Source of the DNA: SIG565 sp045647785
Lineage (GTDB): Bacteria; Bacillota; Clostridia; Oscillospirales; Acutalibacteraceae
Length of the DNA stretch: 26,446 nucleotides
Assembly: GCA_045647785.1 (NCBI GenBank)
Contig: JAZRMU010000015.1
Coordinates: 1-26,446, forward strand
Direction of reading: 5' to 3'
Position numbers and translations under genes: made by a program. Below, piece after piece: positions 15,636 through 21,706 of the stretch. How positions within the stretch are numbered: the stretch's first letter is position 1; each line of letters begins with the position of its first letter. The notes under the pieces were generated by a model that did not search any database, was not told where the DNA came from, and worked only from the letters and a program-made list of their open reading frames with translations.

Positions 15636-16691
15636 ATGATAAATAAGATCAAACAATATGTCGGCTTTCTTTCAAGCGGAAGAGTATTGCACATCTGCGC
15701 GCTGCTCGCTGCTTTAATCACAGTCCTGGTTGTTTTTGGTTGTAATGTCAACACAGTAACTGTTCACGACGGTGAAACAGTACAAAGGGTTTATTCCCTT
15801 AAATCCGAAGCTTCCGAGCTTTTACAGCTTGCAAGTCTTAAATCAAACAGCTACGAGGTAACAAATGTTTCCGCCTCGGGCAAAAACATAAGCATATCGC
15901 TTAAGTACACCTTCCCTGTATTTATTACTGTTGGTAAGGAAACCGTTTCTGTAACTACTCTTAAGGGCTCAAGCGTTGGCGAGGCCATTGAAAATGCAGG
16001 TATTAAATTAGATGAACACGATACAGTTAACCTATCCCTTGATACCGCGCTTCACGAAACACGATACATTGATATTATAGATATCAACTATGTTACCGAA
16101 ACTACCGAAAAGCGTATTCCCTATCAGTCCAGCACCGTTTATTCCAGCAAAACAAGCAGCAAATCGGTTACTACAAAGGGTGTTGAGGGTGTTAAAGAGG
16201 TTACAACCCTCACTAAATATGTGAACGGCGAAGCCGTATCATGCGAAACTCTTAACGAAACGGTTATTAAAGATGCGGTTAACGAGGTTATAACCGTAGG
16301 CACCAAAAAGCCCGCACCCTCTATTGGAGGAGGCTGCGTTTCGGTACTTACCCCCTCTACCCCCATTGAGCTTGATGCTAACGGAAATCCCGTTAACTAC
16401 TCAAAGCATATTACCGTTCAGGCTACCGCTTATTATGACCCCACACATGTTAGTGCAACAGGCACCTATCTGCAGCCCGGTCATGTAGCCATTAACACAA
16501 ATCTTTATGCCTACGGCACACGCTTCTACATTAAGTCGTCTGACGGCAGATATCTTTATGGATATGCCGTTGCAGCCGATACGGGCGGATTTGTTAAAAC
16601 ACGACCCACCAACTTCGACCTTTTCTTCCCGAGTGAGGAGGAATGCCGCCGCTTCGGCAGAAGAAATATTGAGGTTTATATTTTAGACTAA
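15636..16691 (+). CDS. Membrane-anchored DUF348/G5/3D-domain cell-wall protein (YabE-like)
   Basis: A 351-residue surface protein related to B. subtilis YabE and the Rpf/Sps group of predicted peptidoglycan lytic enzymes. A single membrane segment at about 19-36 places the rest outside. Two DUF348-like repeats follow (about 41-80 and 98-140), then a G5-type region (about 151-224) and a C-terminal 3D domain (about 259-351) with conserved aspartates D315 in AADTGG and D328 in FDLFF. The 3D fold is shared with MltA lytic transglycosylases, so a role in cell-wall turnover is likely. It is a single gene with a consensus promoter, unlike the yabE locus of Bacillus beside rnmV/ksgA. Activity is inferred from domains only. 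Confidence 0.85.
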   Translation: MINKIKQYVGFLSSGRVLHICALLAALITVLVVFGCNVNTVTVHDGETVQRVYSLKSEASELLQLASLKSNSYEVTNVSASGKNISISLKYTFPVFITVGKETVSVTTLKGSSVGEAIENAGIKLDEHDTVNLSLDTALHETRYIDIIDINYVTETTEKRIPYQSSTVYSSKTSSKSVTTKGVEGVKEVTTLTKYVNGEAVSCETLNETVIKDAVNEVITVGTKKPAPSIGGGCVSVLTPSTPIELDANGNPVNYSKHITVQATAYYDPTHVSATGTYLQPGHVAINTNLYAYGTRFYIKSSDGRYLYGYAVAADTGGFVKTRPTNFDLFFPSEEECRRFGRRNIEVYILD

Positions 16692-16702
16692 TTTAACGAG
16701 CA

Positions 16703-16740
16703 AAAAACTGCGAATGCTTTAAGCATTCGCAGTTTTTCTT
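16703..16740. terminator. Bidirectional terminator between 3D protein and immA-like gene
   Basis: Near-perfect 17-bp palindrome, arms 16703-16719 and 16721-16737 (AAAAACTGCGAATGCTT and its complement), with A- and T-runs at the ends. It serves both converging genes. The last codons and the stop of the minus-strand gene lie inside the stem. Confidence 0.9.
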
Positions 16741-17132
16741 TTATAAAAATCAATTACCTTTTGCATAAATTCCTCGGTTACTGAAAAATATTCAGCGAGC
16801 GAGGGTATATCTCGGTATCCGCCCTTTAGCGCATCCTCAAGCTCATTCAGTGGCACTAGCAGCTGCACCGCCCAATTATCAGCCCTGCGCTCATGCTTTG
16901 CGCGAAGGTCAAGCGGAGAATAAAGGTTATATGTGCTGCCTGTTTGACAGTGTCCGAGCTCGTGGGCTAAACACACCCTCTCGAGCGAAGGAGAGCCAAG
17001 CACCGCAGGGTCAATACCCACAAAGTATTTACCGCCCAAATCTATCGCTGCTGAACGCGCCCGTTGCATAGGGTAAAAATCCAGCGTAATACCATTATCA
17101 CTTGCTATCTTATAAATCTTCTCTGTTTCCAT
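16719..17132 (-). CDS. ImmA/IrrE-family metallopeptidase
   Basis: A 137-residue zinc peptidase of the ImmA/IrrE family (PF06114). The active site H57-E-L-G-H61 in LAHELGHC is clear, and E81 in ERRADNWA is the likely third ligand. Known members are site-specific proteases that cut a phage- or ICE-type XRE repressor to release gene expression: ImmA cleaves ImmR in ICEBs1, and IrrE cleaves DdrO in Deinococcus. Here the gene overlaps the XRE repressor gene by 23 bp, the usual pairing. AAGGAG precedes the ATG by 7 nt. That it cleaves its neighbour is inference from the family and gene order. Confidence 0.88.
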   Translation of the reverse strand: METEKIYKIASDNGITLDFYPMQRARSAAIDLGGKYFVGIDPAVLGSPSLERVCLAHELGHCQTGSTYNLYSPLDLRAKHERRADNWAVQLLVPLNELEDALKGGYRDIPSLAEYFSVTEEFMQKVIDFYKRKTANA

Positions 17133-17451
17133 TCTCGCGCTCCTTCACATACTGCGCGTATCGCTTAACCTCGTTCCACATTTCGTCGGTAACCGTACCG
17201 TCGCCACCGAAAAGCGCAACCTTAAGGCTTTGCTCATCCGCGGTCGCTACCTCGCCGCCCATTAAATATTCAACGCTAACCCCAAAGTATTCCGATATTT
17301 TTGAAAGGGTTGCTGCCGACAGAGTTTTGATTCTGCCCATCTTATAATCCGAAAGTGATGCCCTTGGAATTGAGCATTCTTTACAAAGCGCAGTTACATT
17401 AATTTTGTTTTTTCGACACAGTTCGTCAATTCTTCTATATGTTTCGGTCAT
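17110..17451 (-). CDS. XRE-family repressor (ImmR/cI-like)
   Basis: A 113-residue protein. An N-terminal helix-turn-helix domain (about 5-64; LCKECSIPRASLSDYKMGR holds the recognition helix) is followed by a short acidic C-terminal region. It has no S24 LexA-type peptidase domain, so it cannot self-cleave. Release would have to come from the ImmA-like protease encoded next to it. The ATG at 17451 is chosen over longer in-frame starts because GGGAG lies 8 nt before it and the homology begins there. It probably binds the repeated ATTAC-N8-GTAAT sites in the adjacent control region, repressing the zinc-ribbon/RinA-like genes and tuning its own synthesis. Confidence 0.88.
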   Translation of the reverse strand: MTETYRRIDELCRKNKINVTALCKECSIPRASLSDYKMGRIKTLSAATLSKISEYFGVSVEYLMGGEVATADEQSLKVALFGGDGTVTDEMWNEVKRYAQYVKERENGNREDL

Positions 17452-17482
17452 ACTACACACTCCCATTTGTACAAGTATACAA

Positions 17483-17605
17483 ATTACTAAAAATAGTAAA
17501 TACAGTATTGACAATTACGGAAATGCGTAATATAATGTAATTGTGGCTACTGAATTCAGTAATTTTATATCATGATGCTATGATTATATTACATAATTCA
17601 GTAAT
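17483..17605. promoter_or_regulatory. Four-site operator array, ATTAC-N8-GTAAT
   Basis: Four 18-bp sites of the pattern ATTAC-N8-GTAAT: 17483-17500 (right arm GTAAA), 17514-17531 (perfect), 17546-17563 (left arm GCTAC, with the 14-bp palindrome TACTGAATTCAGTA inside) and 17588-17605 (perfect). Centre-to-centre distances are 31, 32 and 42 bp, close to 3, 3 and 4 helical turns. The second and fourth fill the spacers of the two promoters. The presumed binder is the neighbouring XRE repressor. Confidence 0.75.
17508..17536 (+). promoter_or_regulatory. Rightward switch promoter (zinc-ribbon/RinA-like genes)
   Basis: TTGACA (17508-17513), 17-bp spacer, TATAAT (17531-17536), a perfect consensus. 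The spacer coincides with an operator copy. It points right, through the leftward promoter, to the GTG start at 17637. Confidence 0.9.
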
Positions 17606-17611
17606 TGTCAA
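17583..17611 (-). promoter_or_regulatory. Leftward switch promoter (XRE repressor-immA genes)
   Basis: Minus-strand TTGACA (17606-17611), 17-bp spacer, TATAAT (17583-17588), also a perfect consensus. Its spacer is another operator copy. It faces the rightward promoter; the two start points should lie about 33 bp apart, so the transcripts overlap at their 5' ends. Confidence 0.9.
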
Positions 17612-17636
17612 GTATTATTTTTAGGAGTAAAGAGTA

Positions 17637-17996
17637 GTGTACAAATGTAAGGACTGTAGAAAGGAATTTAGAGTTCCGAAAAAAATTTTTGAAAAACACG
17701 GACAACAAAACGCCCCCTTTGAAGAGCTGTTGGTTTGCCCCTTTTGCAATAGCCACCTATTTTTTAAAGCAGAAAATAGATACTGCCACTATTGCGGCAT
17801 TCGGGTGAGAAGTGGCAGGGATTATTGTTCGGCAGAATGCGAGCAAAAAGGCATAAAAGCATATAGGGCGCAGGCCGAGCGCAAGGAAAAGCTGTCTCGC
17901 AATCCATTAATGGTAGCTATCCGTGAGGTGGAGGCCTATAACAAGGCAACGGGCAAGCGGCTCTCTTATGGCGAATATATTGCAGGGAGGCGTTGA
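17637..17996 (+). CDS. Phage-type zinc-ribbon protein
   Basis: A 119-residue protein with several zinc-binding cysteine pairs: CKDC (4-7), CPFC near 38-41, CHYC near 54-57, and a final C-SAEC pair near 68-72. A basic helix follows, then a C-terminal REVEAYNKATGKRLSYGEY stretch. I recall this tail from small zinc-ribbon proteins of clostridial prophages that precede a RinA-type regulator. It starts at GTG, fixed by AGGAG 9 nt before it. It is the first gene of the rightward switch transcript and is separated from the next by one base (TGA-T-ATG). The molecular function is unknown; nucleic-acid binding is plausible. Confidence 0.7.
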   Translation: MYKCKDCRKEFRVPKKIFEKHGQQNAPFEELLVCPFCNSHLFFKAENRYCHYCGIRVRSGRDYCSAECEQKGIKAYRAQAERKEKLSRNPLMVAIREVEAYNKATGKRLSYGEYIAGRR

Positions 17997-17997
17997 T

Positions 17998-18312
17998 ATG
18001 ACACTTGATGAGAAAAGAGCTTACCTCGCGCTTTACCGCGTGCAGCAACTTAAAATTGAAAGACTACAGCAAATGCTTTTCAAAAATCCCGACCGCCGCG
18101 ACACATATAAATCAGCTTTACATAGGGCGGAACGGCTGCGAAACTCTATAGAAGATGCTGTGGACAGCGTTGATGGCGGAATTTTGAGCGAAATTCTTTT
18201 TCAAAAATATATCTGCGGCAAGAGCCTTGCAGAAATTTCGCTCCAACTAACCTACAGCAAACGCCAGCTCGAAAGACTGCACATAAAAGCATTGGAGCTA
18301 ATAGATTTGTAA
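17998..18312 (+). CDS. RinA/ArpU-like small transcriptional regulator (sigma region 4-like)
   Basis: A 104-residue protein with an alpha-helical, probably coiled N-terminal half (about 8-58) and a C-terminal helix-turn-helix, ICGKSLAEISLQLTYSKRQL, resembling sigma region 4. This is the build of phage late-gene activators of the RinA/ArpU/DUF1492 type, which act on late promoters and small-terminase regions. GGGAGG at 17985-17990 sets the ATG at 17998; the longer frame only overlaps the zinc-ribbon gene. Position between a repressor switch and a DNA polymerase gene is unusual, because no packaging or structural phage genes follow. Its target here is unknown. Confidence 0.7.
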   Translation: MTLDEKRAYLALYRVQQLKIERLQQMLFKNPDRRDTYKSALHRAERLRNSIEDAVDSVDGGILSEILFQKYICGKSLAEISLQLTYSKRQLERLHIKALELIDL

Positions 18313-18315
18313 TAA

Positions 18316-18344
18316 AATCCCTCTTTACAAGAGGATTATTTTTT
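18316..18344 (+). terminator. Terminator-like hairpin before the polymerase gene
   Basis: CCTCTT (18320-18325) pairs with AAGAGG (18329-18334) over a 3-nt loop, extended by AAT/ATT, and is followed by TTATTTTTT. It lies right after the RinA-like gene and overlaps the -35 of the next promoter, so much of the upstream transcription may stop here. Confidence 0.65.
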
Positions 18345-18352
18345 GATATAAT
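18324..18352 (+). promoter_or_regulatory. Promoter of the Y-family polymerase gene
   Basis: TTTACA (18324-18329), 17-bp spacer, TATAAT (18347-18352). It is followed directly by a LexA box and, 22 bp after the -10, by the ribosome site GGAGG. Confidence 0.8.
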
Positions 18353-18356
18353 TTAG

Positions 18357-18368
18357 GAACAGATGTTC
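18357..18368 (+). promoter_or_regulatory. LexA (SOS/DinR) box
   Basis: GAAC-AGAT-GTTC fits the Gram-positive SOS consensus GAAC-N4-GTTC with perfect arms. It lies just downstream of the -10, covering the expected start point, where LexA would block transcription until DNA damage. It is the only such box noticed in the window. Confidence 0.8.
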
Positions 18369-18389
18369 TAAATCGGAGGTGGTGAAGCT

Positions 18390-19577
18390 ATGTGGGAAAG
18401 AATTATACTGCACTGCGACCTTAATAATTTTTTCGCAAGCGTTTCGCTGCTTGAAAATCAGACGCTTCGCGACCTACCGGTTGCGGTCTGCGGAAGTCAA
18501 GCAGAGCGACACGGAATTGTGCTTGCCAAGAATGAAAAAGCCAAGACCTTTGGCGTTAAAACAGCAGAGGCTATTTGGCAGGCAAGACAGAAATGCCCCG
18601 AGCTTGTAATTCTACCGCCAGACTATGAAAAATATGAGCATTATTCCAAGGCTGCGCGCGCCATTTATGCACGCTATACCGATAAAATCGAGCCGTTTGG
18701 CATTGATGAATGCTGGCTAGATGTTACAGGCAGCACCCTACTGTTTGGAGACGGTGAGAAAATCGCACACCGCATTCGCAGCGATATTAAACGAGAGCTC
18801 GGCATTACCGTTTCGGTCGGCGTCAGCTTCAACAAGGTTTTTGCCAAGCTTGGCAGCGATATGAAAAAGCCCGATGCTGTAACCGTAATTCCACCCGATA
18901 GCTTCAAGGAAATTATTTACCCCCTACCTGTTTGCGACCTGCTTTTCGCAGGGCGAAAAACCGTTGAAAAGCTAAATTCTATAGGTGTGTTTTCGGTAGG
19001 CGACCTGACACTTATCGGCGATGAAACGCTAACCCGAGCATTGGGCGTTAATGGGCTAGAGCTGAAGCGATGCGCCTTAGGGCTTGACCGCTCACCCGTT
19101 GCCGATATGAACGCTCATACCCCTCCAAAAAGTATTGGCAAAAGCATTACAGGTGCAGAGGATTTCAAAAATGATGACGAGGTGTGGCAAACATTTCTTG
19201 CGCTTTCTGAAGAGATTTCCGAAAAGCTGCGGCGCGAACAGCTTTACGCAGGCGGCGTGCAGATACATATACGCGACAGTAATCTCACAACCCGTGAGCC
19301 CACCCGCGCCCTTAAAGCACCAACCGATTCGGCTTTGCTCATCGCCGAGCAGGCGATGGATATCTTCCGCGAAAATTACTATTGGGAAATTCCGCTTCGC
19401 AGCGTCGGTGTACGCGCAGTAAATCTGAAAAAAGACCAAGGCGCAGAGCAAACCGATATTTTTTCTGACTCGCGCCTTGCCGAAAAGCGAGAGATAATCG
19501 AAGACAGTATTCATTCCATTCGCGAAAAATACGGCAGCGATTCGCTCAAACGCGGAACAAACGTAAATAAAAATTAA
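18390..19577 (+). CDS. dinB: Y-family translesion DNA polymerase (DinB/UmuC type)
   Basis: A 395-residue error-prone polymerase that copies past damaged bases. The metal-binding carboxylates are D10 in HCDLNNFF and D106-E107 in FGIDECWLDVTG. VSVGVSFNKVFAKLGSDMKKPD (about 141-162) is the conserved palm/fingers segment, helix-hairpin-helix motifs follow at about 190-230, and the little-finger domain fills 240-350. A possible beta-clamp binding motif QTDIF lies at 354-358. The variant CDLNNFF instead of DMDAFF is usual in clostridial homologues. Its own promoter carries a LexA box. It lies downstream of a phage-type repressor/ImmA switch, so it may answer to two regulators. GGAGG is 10 nt before the ATG. 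Confidence 0.93.
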   Translation: MWERIILHCDLNNFFASVSLLENQTLRDLPVAVCGSQAERHGIVLAKNEKAKTFGVKTAEAIWQARQKCPELVILPPDYEKYEHYSKAARAIYARYTDKIEPFGIDECWLDVTGSTLLFGDGEKIAHRIRSDIKRELGITVSVGVSFNKVFAKLGSDMKKPDAVTVIPPDSFKEIIYPLPVCDLLFAGRKTVEKLNSIGVFSVGDLTLIGDETLTRALGVNGLELKRCALGLDRSPVADMNAHTPPKSIGKSITGAEDFKNDDEVWQTFLALSEEISEKLRREQLYAGGVQIHIRDSNLTTREPTRALKAPTDSALLIAEQAMDIFRENYYWEIPLRSVGVRAVNLKKDQGAEQTDIFSDSRLAEKREIIEDSIHSIREKYGSDSLKRGTNVNKN

Positions 19578-19596
19578 GACAGAATAAGACATTTAT

Positions 19597-19630
19597 AAAA
19601 ACAACCCTAACAAATGTTAGGGTTGTTTCG
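19597..19630 (+). terminator. Terminator of the polymerase gene
   Basis: AACAACCCTAACA (19600-19612) pairs perfectly with TGTTAGGGTTGTT (19615-19627), followed by a short T-rich stretch, about 20 bp after the stop codon. Confidence 0.8.
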
Positions 19631-19642
19631 ATTAGTTAATTA

Positions 19643-19812
19643 TTACTGGACATTATGATAGAATACCTTTGCCGCAATTCCCTTAACGCCAAGAGATGCA
19701 GGAATTACAACATTTCCGCCGTCGGAATTTTCCCTTTTTGAACGATGCTGGTAACAATGCTGTCTTAGGTAGGTTAATAATCTGTATTTTCGGTAAAATA
19801 TACTTCATACAT
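19643..19812 (-). pseudogene. Short decayed coding remnant
   Basis: The 345-bp gap between dinB and the Na/Pi transporter holds no intact gene. On the minus strand a GGGAG site precedes an ATG at 19812 that opens M-Y-E-V-Y-F-T-E-N-T-D-Y and then stops. Protein-like sequence continues in other frames and ends in G-G-N-V-V-I-P-A-S-L-G-V-K-G-I-A-A-K-V-F, with a stop at 19643-19645. Such frame changes suggest a frameshifted fragment. An alternative ATG at 19808 gives a basic 42-codon frame. I cannot name the parent gene. Confidence 0.3.
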
Positions 19813-19875
19813 TTATTCTCCCATATTTTACTTATTAAGCATATCACATTTATACAAGATTATCTATGTAGAAAA

Positions 19876-19913
19876 ATTCAAAAATCCCCAAACGCTAAAA
19901 ACGCTTGGGGATT
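19876..19913 (-). terminator. Terminator of the Na/Pi cotransporter gene
   Basis: AATCCCCAA (19883-19891) pairs with TTGGGGATT (19905-19913). On the minus strand the stem is followed by TTTTTG. It lies about 10 bp past the stop codon. Confidence 0.8.
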
Positions 19914-19922
19914 CTATAAGTC

Positions 19923-21674
19923 TTATAAATTTTCAGTATACTTTTTCTCGTAGTCCTTAAACAAGGTCTGGTAGCTACCGTTTTCCTCTTTTTTAACCAT
20001 TCGCAGATACTTGTGTGCATCCTGTTTAGGCATATTGCGCTGAATTGTTGCTACAGCAATATTCGAGCAGTGGTCGGAAATACGCTCATAGTTGGCGAGC
20101 AGGTCGTTAAACACAAAGCCAAGCTCGATTGTGCATCTGCCCTCCTTTAAGCGCTCTATATGGCGCTGCTTAAGGGTGGATTTAAGTATATCAATAATCT
20201 GCTCAAGCGGCTCTACCTTTGCGGCAAGCTCGGAGTCGTTTGCTGAGAAGGCAGTTGCTGTTATATCTAAAATTTCAACAACAGCCTCGGCAACGCGTTT
20301 GATTTCGCTACTTGCCTCATCCGAGAAGGTAATTCCCTTCTCTTTCATCTCCTTAGCTGCCTCCATAATATTAACAGCATGGTCGGAAATGCGCTCAAAG
20401 ACGCCTATAGTATGAAGGAGTCGGCCAACCTCGTGCGAATCGGTTTCGCTCAAGTCCATACCGCTTAATTTCACAAGGTATGTGCCGAGCTTGTCCTCGT
20501 AACGGTCGATAAGGTCCTCTGATTCACGAATTGCAAGGGCTTTTTCCTCATTATACATTGTTATAAGCTCAATAGCCGAGAAAATAGACTGCTTTGTTTT
20601 CTCTCCCATTTCATCAACAAGAGCTTTACATTCACTAACAGCAATAGCGGGGGTTGCAAGCAAACGCTCGTCCAAGAAAACCGTATGCCCTTCGTCTTTA
20701 CCGTCAGGCACGGCAATCTCGCAGAATTTAACGATAAGCTTCTTAATGGGAAGCAGAATAACGGTGTTTATAGCATTGAATAAAGTATGAACGATAGCAA
20801 CGCCAACCATAGCAATTTCTGCCGACAGTATATTAACGCCAAAGGCCTTCATAATATACATTATTATCATACAAATAATCGAGCCGAAAACATTTACCGA
20901 GAAGTGCATTATAACAACTCTTTTTGCCGCCTTGTTGGTGCCGAGGCTGCCGATTAGAGCCGTAACGCAGGTACCAATATTAGCACCGAGCACCAACGGA
21001 ATCGCCATTTCCCAGGTGATACCACCGGAAAGCGCCAACGCCTGAACAATACCGATAGTTGCCGCCGAGGACTGAATAACTCCTGTGAAAGCGGTCGAAA
21101 TCAAAAGTGCTGCAACAGGACTTTTAAGGGTTGCTAAAAAGCTATCAAAGCCAGGGATTGTGCGAACGCTAACCATTGAATCGCTCATGAGGTCCATACC
21201 GCAAATCAGTATTGCGAAGCCAATGAAGATATTGCCAAGCTGCTTTTTCTTGTCATTCTTTGAAACCATCTGCATAGCAATGCCGATAAAAGCAAGCACA
21301 GGAGCAAAAAAGCTGGGATTTAAAAGTTCAATATACCATTTGCCCTCTATTCCGGCCAAGCTCAACAGCCAAGCGGTAAGTGTTGTTCCAACATTGGAGC
21401 CCATTATAAGACCAAAGGTATTTTTAAAATCAAGAAGTCCCGAGTTTACAAGACCAACCAGCATTACAGTAAATGCCGAGGAGGACTGAATTGCGACGGT
21501 TATGCCCGCACCTAGGAAAAACCCTAAAAAGTCATTTGCCGTAACCTTTTTCATGGTTTTTTCGAGTCCGCCACCCGCCATAGTTTCAAGGCCCGATGAC
21601 ATAACATTCATACCAAAAAGGAAGAAAGTAAGACCTAAAATAAGCGGAATTATCATTGTGTTAACTATTGCCAT
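19923..21674 (-). CDS. Na+/Pi cotransporter with C-terminal PhoU domain (NptA/YjbB-like)
   Basis: A 583-residue fusion of a PF02690 Na/Pi-cotransporter membrane domain (about 1-320) and a PhoU-like helical domain (about 345-565). The inverted-repeat signature QSSSA appears at 63-67 and again as QSSAA at 201-205. GSNVGTT (92-98) and a later GANIGTC add the paired glycine motifs. It probably moves phosphate across the membrane with sodium, the PhoU part sensing or gating. Related YjbB exports phosphate, so the direction is open. It starts 32 bp behind the glyS stop without a terminator or visible promoter, so the two genes are probably co-transcribed. AAGGAG sets the ATG. Confidence 0.9.
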   Translation of the reverse strand: MAIVNTMIIPLILGLTFFLFGMNVMSSGLETMAGGGLEKTMKKVTANDFLGFFLGAGITVAIQSSSAFTVMLVGLVNSGLLDFKNTFGLIMGSNVGTTLTAWLLSLAGIEGKWYIELLNPSFFAPVLAFIGIAMQMVSKNDKKKQLGNIFIGFAILICGMDLMSDSMVSVRTIPGFDSFLATLKSPVAALLISTAFTGVIQSSAATIGIVQALALSGGITWEMAIPLVLGANIGTCVTALIGSLGTNKAAKRVVIMHFSVNVFGSIICMIIMYIMKAFGVNILSAEIAMVGVAIVHTLFNAINTVILLPIKKLIVKFCEIAVPDGKDEGHTVFLDERLLATPAIAVSECKALVDEMGEKTKQSIFSAIELITMYNEEKALAIRESEDLIDRYEDKLGTYLVKLSGMDLSETDSHEVGRLLHTIGVFERISDHAVNIMEAAKEMKEKGITFSDEASSEIKRVAEAVVEILDITATAFSANDSELAAKVEPLEQIIDILKSTLKQRHIERLKEGRCTIELGFVFNDLLANYERISDHCSNIAVATIQRNMPKQDAHKYLRMVKKEENGSYQTLFKDYEKKYTENL

Positions 21675-21706
21675 ATTATTCTCCTTATCTCCAATATGTC
21701 GACAAA

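Noticed and set aside
17637..17996. SOS box in the switch promoter region
   Set aside because: No GAAC-N4-GTTC was found between 17450 and 17640; the repeated sites there have a different consensus.
16719..19577. A complete prophage or integrative element
   Set aside because: No integrase, excisionase, relaxase, terminase or structural gene, and no att-like repeats seen at the borders; only control-region genes are present.
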